Below are positions 1 to 58,223 of a stretch of 60,000 bases of DNA, piece by piece. The notes beneath the pieces were generated by a model, which had not been told where the DNA came from, did not search any database, and worked only from the letters and a program-made list of their open reading frames with translations. This DNA comes from Bolinopsis microptera. Its lineage: Eukaryota; Ctenophora; Tentaculata; Lobata; Bolinopsidae. How positions within the stretch are numbered: position 1 is the stretch's first letter; each line of letters opens with the position of its first letter. The stretch lies in the NCBI RefSeq assembly GCF_026151205.1, contig NC_087078.1:4421675-4481674 (forward strand), read 5' to 3'. Made by a program: the position numbers and the translations under genes.

Positions 1-1490
1 TTATTGGGACAAAATTGGAACATTTTGGAACATTGGTTACATCGGTTTTGGACATGCAGTGATCCCCAAACTTGGTTTGAGTGGTCCTAGGACCAATCTA
101 AACGCTTTCCGGCCAGTTTTCAACCGTTCTGAGCACTTTTAGTTTTAGGAGATTCTTAATTTTTGTTCATTTTCGTGCATTCCATGAACCTGGGTAATTT
201 TCATGCTCATTGGAAATTAGAAGGTAAAATAACTCACATAACAGTGCTCCCGACAAGTTTCACGGATATAGTGATTGAGTTTCTAGTCACCTAACCTCTT
301 GGCCTGAAAGATTTCTTGTTCGCCAGGGTGACTGCTCGAACGTCAACTTCAACCTCTCCCACTGCATCGAATCGAGGTAGAGTTGTTAACTGAAATATTA
401 CATTCAGTCTAGCGGCCAAATTTCATTGATTTCAGAGGGTGTGGCACGTCACCCTCTCCTTTTAGTTTTGATTATTGTCGCCATAAAGCGAGAACACTTT
501 ATACTAGGAACTCCAAAGTTGACAGACACATTTGGTATAACAATTCAAGTGATTCCCAAAATTCCCACGACAAAGGGGAACCCCAATTATTTATATTAGG
601 GGGTCAAATTATATCACCAATTAGTGCCGTATAATTAATGATGTGATCATCCATCCAGTTGTTTGACAAGTGCCCGGATGAAGTATATGAAAAGTAGAAT
701 GGTATGAAGAGAACAGTGGAAGTGGAGGCGTCGAAGAAAGTCTGTGTCTAGGGGGAGCGGTGATTCCAAACGTAGCGGAAAAGCCAATCAAGTTCCTGGG
801 TCGGTGGATTAGAGCAGAGGCAGCACAACAACAGTTTTCTGAGGAAGTGGCAGGGTGTAGGCCATACACGGAGTAACATCTGCTTATTTAGTCAACCATT
901 TAGTGTGGCCTTGCCCATCAGCAGCCTGTCCGATACTCCATCAGTCCTACCAGCAGTTTTTTGATGACATGATAAGGGCGATTTAACCGCAAGTCAGGTC
1001 AGGGAGAGTTTGGAGACCAGACAAGGAACTAGATTGTGCTGAGAGGGACTTAGTCTGTGAAGTCGAAGAGGTGAGAGGAATGGTCCAGCCGTACAGCAGG
1101 GCAGGGATTGGTTTTGGAGAATGGAAGAAACCGTGGAAGAAGATGAAGACGGACATGAGCTGGCACACACTCTTTAAGTATGGTGATTCGCTCACAGGTT
1201 TTATGCTCAGTGCGACTTATGGTACTGTGGTCACACCAAATTGATTTTTTCAAATAATCCAAATACAGGCAGCGATTTAGTCAACTTACGTTTTTCATTT
1301 ATGTAATTGAACATTAAAAATGTATCCTTCATAGAATTTTACATTTTTCATTATCTCGAGGATATAAAATTGTCAATTGAGAAACACGTCATAAATCTAA
1401 ATAAATAAGTTCATTAAAATAGCTATCAATCAGTAAATGAACGAACCTGTACATCTAGATTCTAGATGATGTAGGTCCACCACTTGTAAC
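1..1490. other. No recognisable gene
   Basis: Short open frames only, without splice context or family resemblance. Confidence 0.5.
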
Positions 1491-1493
1491 TTG

Positions 1494-1526
1494 TCAGACC
1501 GGTTGTTGTACAGCTTCCTGCTCAGC
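1494..1526 (-). CDS. Possible terminal exon, unidentified gene
   Basis: After a GTTTTCAG acceptor, the phase left by 2111-2210 gives AEQEAVQQPV and a stop. This is tentative support for a short 3' exon of the same hypothetical gene. Too short for any family call. Confidence 0.2.
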   Translation of the reverse strand, partial: AEQEAVQQPV

Positions 1527-2110
1527 CTGAAAACACATTTCTGTTACCATGACAACGTTACCATTACAAGTTACACGTGATGGGGAGTGTCCCGAGGTTA
1601 CGTGACTGATAAAGTTAATAGACGTAGACTTAGTGACTCTAGGGACGGAATTGTATAATTGCCAGAATTATGTTAAATATGAAATAAGTCTCAAGACAAA
1701 CATTTTGACATGCGTTTTGACACACGTTTTCTCTGCGTAATTTCCACACTTGAGGGGGGGGGGGGGGGGTATAAAGCATGTCATCAAACCCTAATTATAC
1801 AATTCACATTCAATATTCACTCATGTACACAGACAATTAATTGACACGTGTTTGATGTTTATCGTTAATCTACTCATGTACATACAACAACAAGATACGA
1901 GGCTAGGTCACTCCCGGTGTTGGGATGGCCTGAGGTGCTAATCTCCTTTTCATTAACCCTAAGCCACACTGTGCCAAGGCACTATACTTGCTCATGCTGT
2001 AGGGGGGTTAGTCCTGCGCCAGAGAAAGTGTATCACCAGCCGAAGCTGTACCAAATCACATCTTGGTAACTAAATGACTATTCCAGAAGTTTATGAAATT
2101 CGGAACTTAC

Positions 2111-2210
2111 GTAGATGAGGGCAATCTTCGATACTGGAAGCTTCCTAATTCTTTGCGTCCACCTAGGACTAGCTGCTTCAGAAAGATTTCTTATTTTGTA
2201 GAATTCTAAA
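2111..2210 (-). CDS. Possible internal exon, unidentified gene
   Basis: Open between a good acceptor (ACTTTTTCAG) and a good donor (GTAAGT). One frame is open throughout and starts LEFYKIRNLSEAASPRWTQR. Its entry phase does not match the exon at 3817-3952, so another exon would be needed in between. No homology recognised. Confidence 0.25.
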
Positions 2211-2362
2211 CTGAAAAAGTTGAAAGTATCATTATAAGAAATGCATAAATTCCACAATAAGACTTTTCGTTATTCTTTAATCGTGAGACATTAATTGTTA
2301 ATGCTTAAAAGTAATTCATCCGGACGAATCCAAGAGTACAATATGTGGTAGGTGTGCTGAGT

Positions 2363-2960
2363 ATTTAGTAGGGTAATTATAAAACACATTATTTGGCCGT
2401 TTTAAATCCTGAAATGAGTGCCAAGAGTCAGTTTTGTGGATTATATTGCTGGCTTTAAAGTGGTTTTTAAAAGTTTAAATAGTAGGGTATTTATAAAACA
2501 CATTATTTGGCCGTTTTAAATCCTGAAATGAGTGCCAAGAGTCAGTTTTGTGGATTATATTTCTGGCTTTAAAGTGGTTTTTAAAAGTTTAAATAGTAGG
2601 ATATCTATAAAACACATTATTTGGCCGTTTAGGATCCTGAAATGAGTGCCAAGAGTCAGTTTTGTGGATTATATTGCTGGCTTTAAAGGGATTTAAAAAG
2701 TTTAAATAGTAGGGTATTTATAAAACACATTATTTGGCCGTTTAAAATCCTGAAATGAGTGCCAAGAGTCAGTTTTGTGGATTATATTGCTGGCTTTAAA
2801 GTGGTTTTTAAAAGTTTAAATAGTAGGGTATTTATAAAACACATTATTTGGCCGTTTTAAATCCTGAAATGAGTGCCAAGAGTCAGTTTTGTGGATTATA
2901 TTGTTGGCTTTCAAGGGATTTAAAAAGTGTAAACAGTAGGGTATTTATAAAACACATAAT
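2363..2960. repeat. Tandem repeat, about 115-bp unit, 5 copies
   Basis: Each unit contains TATTTATAAAACACATTATT, TGGCCGTTTTAAATCCTGAA and GTTTTGTGGATTATATTG. Copies are highly similar, with small length changes in the T-rich part. Confidence 0.93.
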
Positions 2961-3595
2961 TACTGAACACGTAACGAGATTTACACCCCTCGGGAAACGT
3001 GAGCACACACTTATAACGTGAAAAATCAATAATCAAGTAATAACACGTTTCCTTGCCCCTTCCCTTGTCTGAAAAGTGAAAACTATCCCCTCCCCTTTCA
3101 CCAAACGTGTGTCTAATCACGAGCAATTTAAATCTAACACGTAAAAACAAGTAACACATAAATGTGAGTACAGTGGCAGTCAACTACATGAGTGGTAGTC
3201 AACTGATAGTGCGGAGAAACACGGCACACACGTTAGGCCAGGAATGTTCCGCGCCGTATAAGGAATAATTCATTGGGTGTACAAATAAACAATGTAGTTG
3301 GGCCGTGAACTGGTGGTATTTTTTACACAACTTGTTTTAGTGGGCTTGTCAAGTCCTGTGCTCGATTATAGGAGTATAGAAGTGAGGCGGAACACCATAG
3401 TATTAAGAAACAGGCACTTTTAGAGTCCATATTATCACTTTTCACGCTCAGTGCTTCAGACTTTAAAGTAAAATTGGCACTTTCCATTTTAACTTCGGCT
3501 AATTGATCCCTTACCAATATAAGATAAGTTGTAAATGTAAGTATGAAATTGTGGGTCAAATAAGACAGTAGTTTTTATGTTCTTAGGTGACTTTT

Positions 3596-3690
3596 TAATC
3601 TATAATTCCCGGCCAAAAACTCAAAATTGGCCGGGGCCGGGAATAAACACCTCCCCCGGCGCCGGGAATCCCGGTCGTTCACTGCATTAC
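3596..3690. mobile_element. hAT-like terminal fragment (CCGGGA-rich)
   Basis: GC-rich palindromic block ending GGGAATCCCGGTCGTTCACTG. Its complement begins CAGTGAACGACCGGGATT, matching the termini of the 804-bp hAT MITE. The partner end was not found, so this is probably a solo end. Confidence 0.5.
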
Positions 3691-3816
3691 AGCACAGTAA
3701 ACAGAGCCAAAGTTGTTACTTGTCAAATGCTAAAATAGAATCTCTAGAATACAAATAAATTCATTCGATCAACATCGACAATGACGTCACAACGACGGTA
3801 ACGTCACGAAGCTCAC

Positions 3817-3952
3817 TTGAAGTGTTTGCTGCTGTCTGAGTTTATCGGCGCCCAGCTTGTTCGCCAGTCTCTGTACTTCTTCAGCGTGCTGATTCAACAG
3901 CTCTTTAGGAGATGCTTCTTGGTCTTTCAGCGCTTTTATGTTTTAGCTTCAC
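3817..3952 (-). pseudogene. Coiled-coil exon with apparent 1-base frameshift (unidentified gene)
   Basis: Bounded by TATTTCAG at 3953-3960 and a GTGAGC donor after 3817. From the acceptor it reads VKLKHK. If one A of the AAAA run near 3935 is ignored, it continues ALKDQEASPKELLNQHAEEV and QRLANKLGADKLRQQQTLQ, a typical charged coiled coil. The literal sequence shifts frame there. It may be a decayed exon, an assembly error in a homopolymer, or an exon with a weak internal acceptor. Not identified. Confidence 0.4.
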
Positions 3953-3989
3953 CTGAAATAATCGAGAGGTAATATTGTCTTCTTTCTCT

Positions 3990-5570
3990 GATAACAAACA
4001 AAATAATAAACAAACAAATAAGCAAAGTTTTGTCTGTTTTCAAGCTCAAAAGTAATAGTTTAATATAACAAGACTGGCTAAGTAAAGTAAAACAATTATA
4101 CTCGTTCTAATTGATATTAGCTTACTTTGATTCAACGAAAACCTACCTTTTATCTGCTTTCGTGAAATTCAAAAGTGATGTTAAACTTTAAAGTAACACG
4201 AGCCCTTTTGATAAATTATGTACCAAGTACACTATGTAATACAGCAAAGTCGATAACTGCTGTTAAAGCCAAAGTTCAAAGCGAGTGTAGAAACAAGAAA
4301 TAGCGCGAAATTATAATGATCACACCACGTACACGTACAACGTATGATCTGCATTATGCTCCTTCATCAACTAATTCTAGTTTTAAACGATTTTGACACG
4401 CTAAAATGCGCGCGTGGATTTGCGCGGCGCCTAGAAAACTTTTAAAGCTGTCGGATAGAGGTTAATTAATTTTTCTACTGTCAACACAGCCCAAGTTATA
4501 CATGTTTTAATATCAAAAAATGTCCAATTTTTTTGTATCATTTTTAACTAATTTCTTTTTTAAATCGCTGCCACATCAAAATTATTTTACGAAAGTACAT
4601 TAAAGTTTCACAAAAAGCAAGCTTTATCGTTTTAGAACCAAATTAAAAAAGAATTTGGTATAAAAATGTTAAAACTTTAAATTTATCAATGGAATAAATT
4701 GGCAACGTCCAAATATGTGTAAAATAAGACGAAGAGGGGTCACAACACTGCGCGCAGCGGTGGAGTAAGTGTAACATGACATCCGTCGATCGAGAGTGAT
4801 GTGAAACTTTTACTAGCCTCTATCTGCTCCTGTCTTCCAGAACTTGGGTTCAAGTTGCTGGTTACAGCAGATACAGGGCGGGTAGCAATTATGTTTAATT
4901 GACGATGTCAATTCATCGCAGCTCCAAGCTCGCGGCGAGGCCCAGTTGCGCATTTCGCGGCCGATCTAGCTGTGGTTGCGAGACTCATAATTGAGTGCGC
5001 GGCGCCGCCCAGTAACGCATCGTACTACAAGATTTGGTCTAAATTTAATTTCTCGTTAGGGTTAGGGTTTCAGCATGTGCTTTTACATATGTTTTATTAG
5101 GTGTTGGGTTTGGGTTGTGATCAGATTGGCGGGTTAGAGTTTCGAATATTCATTCAATGACACTTAGAGAATGGGTTCAAAAAGTCACGTGGCTGTGATT
5201 AATCATCGTTCACGTACACGGTGACATAATAGTGCAAAATAAAGCAAGTTTTGAAACTTTTTCATACGTATCAAATTGAATGTGTTTTCGCGGGAGATAT
5301 CAGATATACAATATAGCAATAGCGCGCCATAATTTAACGGGTGATACTCGTAAAATATTTGTTCCAAATACTAATATATTTGGATTAATTAATACCGTCG
5401 ACGATCGTCCAACTCGGCGCGCGTCTTGGTAGGTTTTTTTAAATCTCAACACTTATTTTACTTCGGACATTCCAACAGCCACATTCAACATTGTACACAA
5501 TGTGTAACCAGCCAAGTGTGTAACCAGCCAATTACAGGAAGCCGAAGGATTCAATTATACATTAGGCCAG
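3990..5570. other. Non-coding, repeat-derived
   Basis: No gene seen. The stretch at about 5060-5250 (GTTAGGGTTAGGG, then GGGTTCAAAAAGTCACGTGG) resembles 54870-54970, so it is a dispersed repeat. Confidence 0.5.
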
Positions 5571-5574
5571 TGAC

Positions 5575-5820
5575 GGTTAAGGTAGTGTGTACCATACTTT
5601 CTTCGCCCGAGACTTTGCTGCAATGGGCAGCTCCTCATTTAACCCTCACACCCGATTTCTCGAGTATTTGGCTGAGTGGACCGGGGGCTGCATAGACCAC
5701 TCAGGATCCTTAGCTGAGCGTCGACGACGCTCACCCCACGGCCGGCTAGTGACAGAGTCGGGAATCGAAACTGGTACCTCAAGCAATACCAGGCGGATTA
5801 ACCAACTGAGCCACTAAGCC
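5575..5820 (-). mobile_element. tRNA-derived SINE
   Basis: Reading from 5820 on the minus strand, the head GGCTTAGTGGCTCAGTTGG contains a Pol III A box (TGGCTCAGTTGG). A B-box-like GTTTCGATTCC follows at about 50 nt. The body downstream is not tRNA-like. The head is an imperfect tRNA cloverleaf, so it is called a SINE rather than a tRNA gene. Confidence 0.65.
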
Positions 5821-5924
5821 GTTATAAACCTACAAGCCATATAATAATATATCGCAATTATTGAACCCCGGCCCCCTCAGTGGTTACTTGCTACACGTTG
5901 TATTTTACTGGGCCGCGCTCAGCC

Positions 5925-6587
5925 TGTCATTCCGCCTAATCTCTATATGTTTATGAACATGATAGCCTGAGGCCCCCAGGTAAGTTGTATTATAATTATA
6001 TGCCTTTAAGTTTAATCTTTGTAGCGCGATGCACTACTAGGCCGCGTCGCGCATCCAATAATGCTTCTTTGTTCTTGCCGAGCTGCTGAAGGATCGAAAT
6101 CGCGTCAAGTTTTGATTTTAAAGTAATCGTGAAGATAATATAAAGATTTGAAGTACTAACAACTAATTTCTACACATTAACTTTAAATACTTCAACTTGC
6201 CATTATTATTAAAATAGAAATTAAATCAGCATTTACAAATGTACACAGAACGGTTTAAATCTAATTTGCCATACGTCATGCGTTGTATGACCCGCCGCGC
6301 ACGAGTGCTCGGCTCCTCCTGTATCGTAGAAACGATAGTGAAACGACAATGGGGGTCACGACGTGATACAGGTCATTCCTCCAGATCTCTATGGACATAA
6401 TAGCCTCGAGTCCCCGGGTAGTATTGTGCTTTTAACGGAGAAATACGTCAGTAGCGTTTTTGAGTGTGATATTCTCTTTTAAAAGTATTCCAAGTGCAAG
6501 TGATTTGTATTTACCTGGGGACCCCAGGCTATTATGTTCATAAACATTATGTTCATAAATGCCGAATAAAGACTCGGCGGAATGACA
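5925..6587. mobile_element. Foldback/MITE-like element with about 60-bp inverted arms
   Basis: The left arm 5925-5983 and right arm 6511-6587 are inverted copies, sharing TGTCATTCCGCC, TTTATGAACAT-ATAGCCT and CCCCAGGTAA. The right arm has a 15-bp internal duplication of ATTATGTTCATAAAC. Related fragments occur at about 6390-6430 and 7275-7320. Target-site duplication is not clear. Confidence 0.6.
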
Positions 6588-6599
6588 GTGGCGCGAAAG

Positions 6600-8500
6600 C
6601 ACATGGTTAGGTGAATTTGACCATTGTTAATGATCTGGCCCGGGCGCGCGCTACTTCGTAGAACTTGCCATCGAGAAGAAAGCGGCGCGCGCTACTTCGA
6701 AGAAATTTAGACGAGTAACATCCGTCAAAGGTGAATAAGATTTGTATAAGTGCATATATTAATTTTGAATACATTGCAAAAGATTTTATCTCGATTCATT
6801 TGCTACACGTTGTATACCTCTCTCGTGCACTCTAGCTCTGGCTGGCCGCCACGCGCGCGGTCATATTCATAAGGGGATTACACTTACAGCGTGTGTCACC
6901 GATTCATGAAGTTAATTATCAAGGTCGTTCACATATTACGTAATCAGCAGAGGGAGGTGGGGGATTTCCAAATTGCGAATGAATACGTTAGTATAATTTT
7001 GACACAATAGCATTGAGCATGTGTAAAACTGATAATACGGAGGGGTGGGGTAAAGAGTTTACAAAAAGTGAAATATGAGAAAGAGTCGACCCCTAAACTG
7101 TAAACTGCTTACTGCGCTTTACGTAATAATTGAGCGACCCCTCAGAAAATAAATTTGAACTTTCCATCCTATCTAATCAAGACAAAAATTCTGCTAAGAA
7201 ATGCGAAAAGAGCGTAAAATTTCCGTTGTTTACAGTGGCACAATAAGGCGGAATATTAGCAACAACGAAATACTAATACCTGAGGACCTCAGGCTTTTCT
7301 GTTCATAAACGATTGAAAATATGGCGAAATGGTTGCTACACGTTGCAAGCCTCTCTGATCTCGTGCACTCCGACCTTGGACCTGAAGCCGCCGCGTGCGA
7401 AGGGGTTACAACGTGTATCAACGAAATGGCAGGCTGAGCGCCGACCAATAATGAAATAGATTAAAAGAAAATTAGGCGTACATTTTTTGAAGAATGGCCT
7501 GAATATTGTTTGTGTGTTGTGCGGTTAATTTTATTTTCCTAATATATGGCGATGTTTTAATCAGGGAGGGGGCTTAATAAATGATCTTCAATAAAACGAA
7601 TTCTGAAATAAGCTCAAAAGGTGAAAAATAATCATTACAATAGATACTCTACTGTATTAATTTATATATAGTCAAGCCATCCACACCACCTAAAGGTCTA
7701 CACCCTAACTGTGGTTTAGGTCGCTACATTACAGAGGGTGTAACAGGACACACCTACTGTGTATTGAAGATATTGGTATTAATTGATAATTCACATCAAC
7801 ATATGCTTTCGTTTAAGCTTGCAGAACATCTTCGCAAGTACATTACACCCTGCAACTAGACGTGTACCCTGCTACTTCTCATCTTTCTGGGAGACTGCAC
7901 AGTTCTCCTTATTTTCCTTTTTAACTTCAACGAACATATAAATCAAAATAGCCATGACGTCCTTGGGATTTGGGAAATCAATATAATATAATTTAATAAA
8001 CTTAACACTGACTTAAATTTAATGTATTATAAATAATAAAATATCAATCAACATCAGTGATTGACATGGGTCGTTTATAAACAGAACCCTGATCACTAAA
8101 ATAAAGACAACGAATTTGACTCGCCACGATTTAGGGTTCTGTTCACCGAAAAATATGTACAAAATTTCGTTTCAATATTGATAAGATGTAACGCCAAAAA
8201 TTATCGATTCCTCATCGTTCGAAGCCAGATATTCTCTATATGTAATATAAACTTAAATATGAGCAAAAATTGGTCAAACCACCATATAACACCGAAAAAT
8301 CAAAAAAGTTGACCAGAAAACGGAGTAATTAAGTACTCACAACAAGGTTATGAGTTGAATAGTCCAACCCTAAAATGTTGAATGATAAAAGGGACGCATT
8401 TTGTCCTGCGATGGAGCGCGCACAAAAACAGCACGTGCAGCTGTTCACGCCGCGCACTTTATCATGACGTAACAACTAGATCGGTTATCTTGTAACAGAG
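6600..8500. other. Non-coding 3' flank of XPO1 with dispersed repeats
   Basis: TGCTACACGTTGTA-containing fragments recur at about 5888, 6800 and 7334. The block GAAGAAATTTAGACGAGTAA at about 6700 recurs near 55100. No gene seen; the XPO1 3' UTR must lie in the last part. Confidence 0.5.
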
Positions 8501-8504
8501 CCTC

Positions 8505-52692
<44,188 letters not shown>

Positions 52693-53088
52693 GGCTGTAT
52701 GATCAAAAGTGTCAATACAAATTACACATCGTTTACAAGCTTGATACAACGAGAAATGCCAAAGGGTAACTTAATGCATTAAGATATCTTCTTCAGATTG
52801 AGAAACTTAATTCAATTCGAAAGGGATTTTCAGTCTTAAATTTTAAAAATTACACAGTAGGAATTTGTATAGTATCAGAAGATCAATAAAGAAAGAATGA
52901 CGACTTTTCAAATAGATTACTGATAAGATAAAAGTCAAACTTAAATACTCAGTACATTAATATTGCTTATATCCCCAAAGATCAAAGTAAAACGAAACAA
53001 TACTGAACAACCAATTTCAGCAATGAATACATCATCACAAACAGTAACGTAGCGACAGATGAAAGAGTCCATAGTAAAACCAACACAA

Positions 53089-53328
53089 CTAACTCTTTGA
53101 GACCATATGCCTCATCAACAAAGCATTTAGCTTATCTAACTTCTTCCCATCCTGAATTTGATCTGACAGGTACTTGATGACGATTGCGTTGTTGGTAACT
53201 TTCAAAACCATTTTCCCATCACAATGACGATATTTGATAACAAATCTGAACTTTCCGGGAGCGTCCAAGTACAACTGTTCTGATGCAGCATAAAAGTCGT
53301 CCCAAGTATCCAGGTAAGATTTCCTCAT
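53089..53328 (-). CDS. SRP9: Signal recognition particle 9 kDa protein
   Basis: 79-residue protein in one exon. SRP9 pairs with SRP14 and binds the Alu domain of SRP RNA, slowing translation while the ribosome docks at the ER. The core is recognisable: TWDDFYAASEQLYL, then FVIKYRHCDGKMVLKVT, then a lysine-rich segment ending LMRHMVSKS. Animal SRP9 is about 86 aa, so this is full length with a slightly shorter C-terminus. The frame continues upstream to 53400, but I chose the Met at 53328. It fits the family N-terminus and lies 20 nt after an acceptor consensus (AG at 53349-53350). The gene ends 395 bp upstream of the XPO1 start codon on the same strand. Human SRP9 has several coding exons; here no coding intron is seen. 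Confidence 0.92.
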   Translation of the reverse strand: MRKSYLDTWDDFYAASEQLYLDAPGKFRFVIKYRHCDGKMVLKVTNNAIVIKYLSDQIQDGKKLDKLNALLMRHMVSKS

Positions 53329-53350
53329 CTTGGAGTCTTGGGATCCTACT

Positions 53351-57554
<4,204 letters not shown>

Positions 57555-57802
57555 AGCACCTCTCAACTCTAGGCTTCAATTCCAAATTATTATTTGTTAA
57601 TGAGAAGTACAGACAGAACTAATAATGTGTTTAATGCGGACTAAGTTGTTATTCATTTTATCTGTAAGAGGCTGTTTTAACGTTCAGTTTGGTGTAGTTT
57701 GCTTCATGAAACACCCGAAAACAGTTATACTCCAGTACTGGAGAGTTAGCAATTTTCCTGATTTTGAAAGAGAAATTATTTGTTTTCTCAAGTATTTTGC
57801 AG

Positions 57803-57808
57803 AATAAA
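57803..57808 (+). promoter_or_regulatory. Poly(A) signal of the DDX5/17 gene
   Basis: AATAAA about 250 bp after the stop codon and about 400 bp before the acceptor of the chromodomain gene. Confidence 0.6.
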
Positions 57809-58223
57809 CATATTACTCTGGGTCATAGGATAGATGACCACAAAATGCTTGTTGAAATTCAATTGTTGAATATTATTTACTTAAACACTACTGTTAAATG
57901 TATGTGTTATTTTGACATGACATGTTAAAATTGCTCAGCACTCAATCTATATTATATAAATTGTACCTTGTACAAAATTTTTATCATTACTTGTTTGAAT
58001 TACTAGTCATATTCAATTGTGTAATGAATGCAGACGTATTAAGCAGATGTTCAATGGAAATTCTGTTGATAATTGCGTCTGAAAATTGCAGTGAAATATT
58101 CGGTGATGGAACCAGGAAATTAAAATTAATGTGCCCTATCAGCATAATAATTTATTGTCCCACATTTTGTACGATGATCCATAATGTTTAAGAATTTACA
58201 ATATTCAATTTCCAGGTTGATGT

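Noticed and set aside
5058-5075. Telomere-like TTAGGG units
   Set aside because: Only about two units within a dispersed repeat; too short to be an interstitial telomere.
5750-5820. Candidate tRNA gene
   Set aside because: A and B boxes are present, but the anticodon and acceptor stems do not pair, and a non-tRNA body follows; called a SINE.
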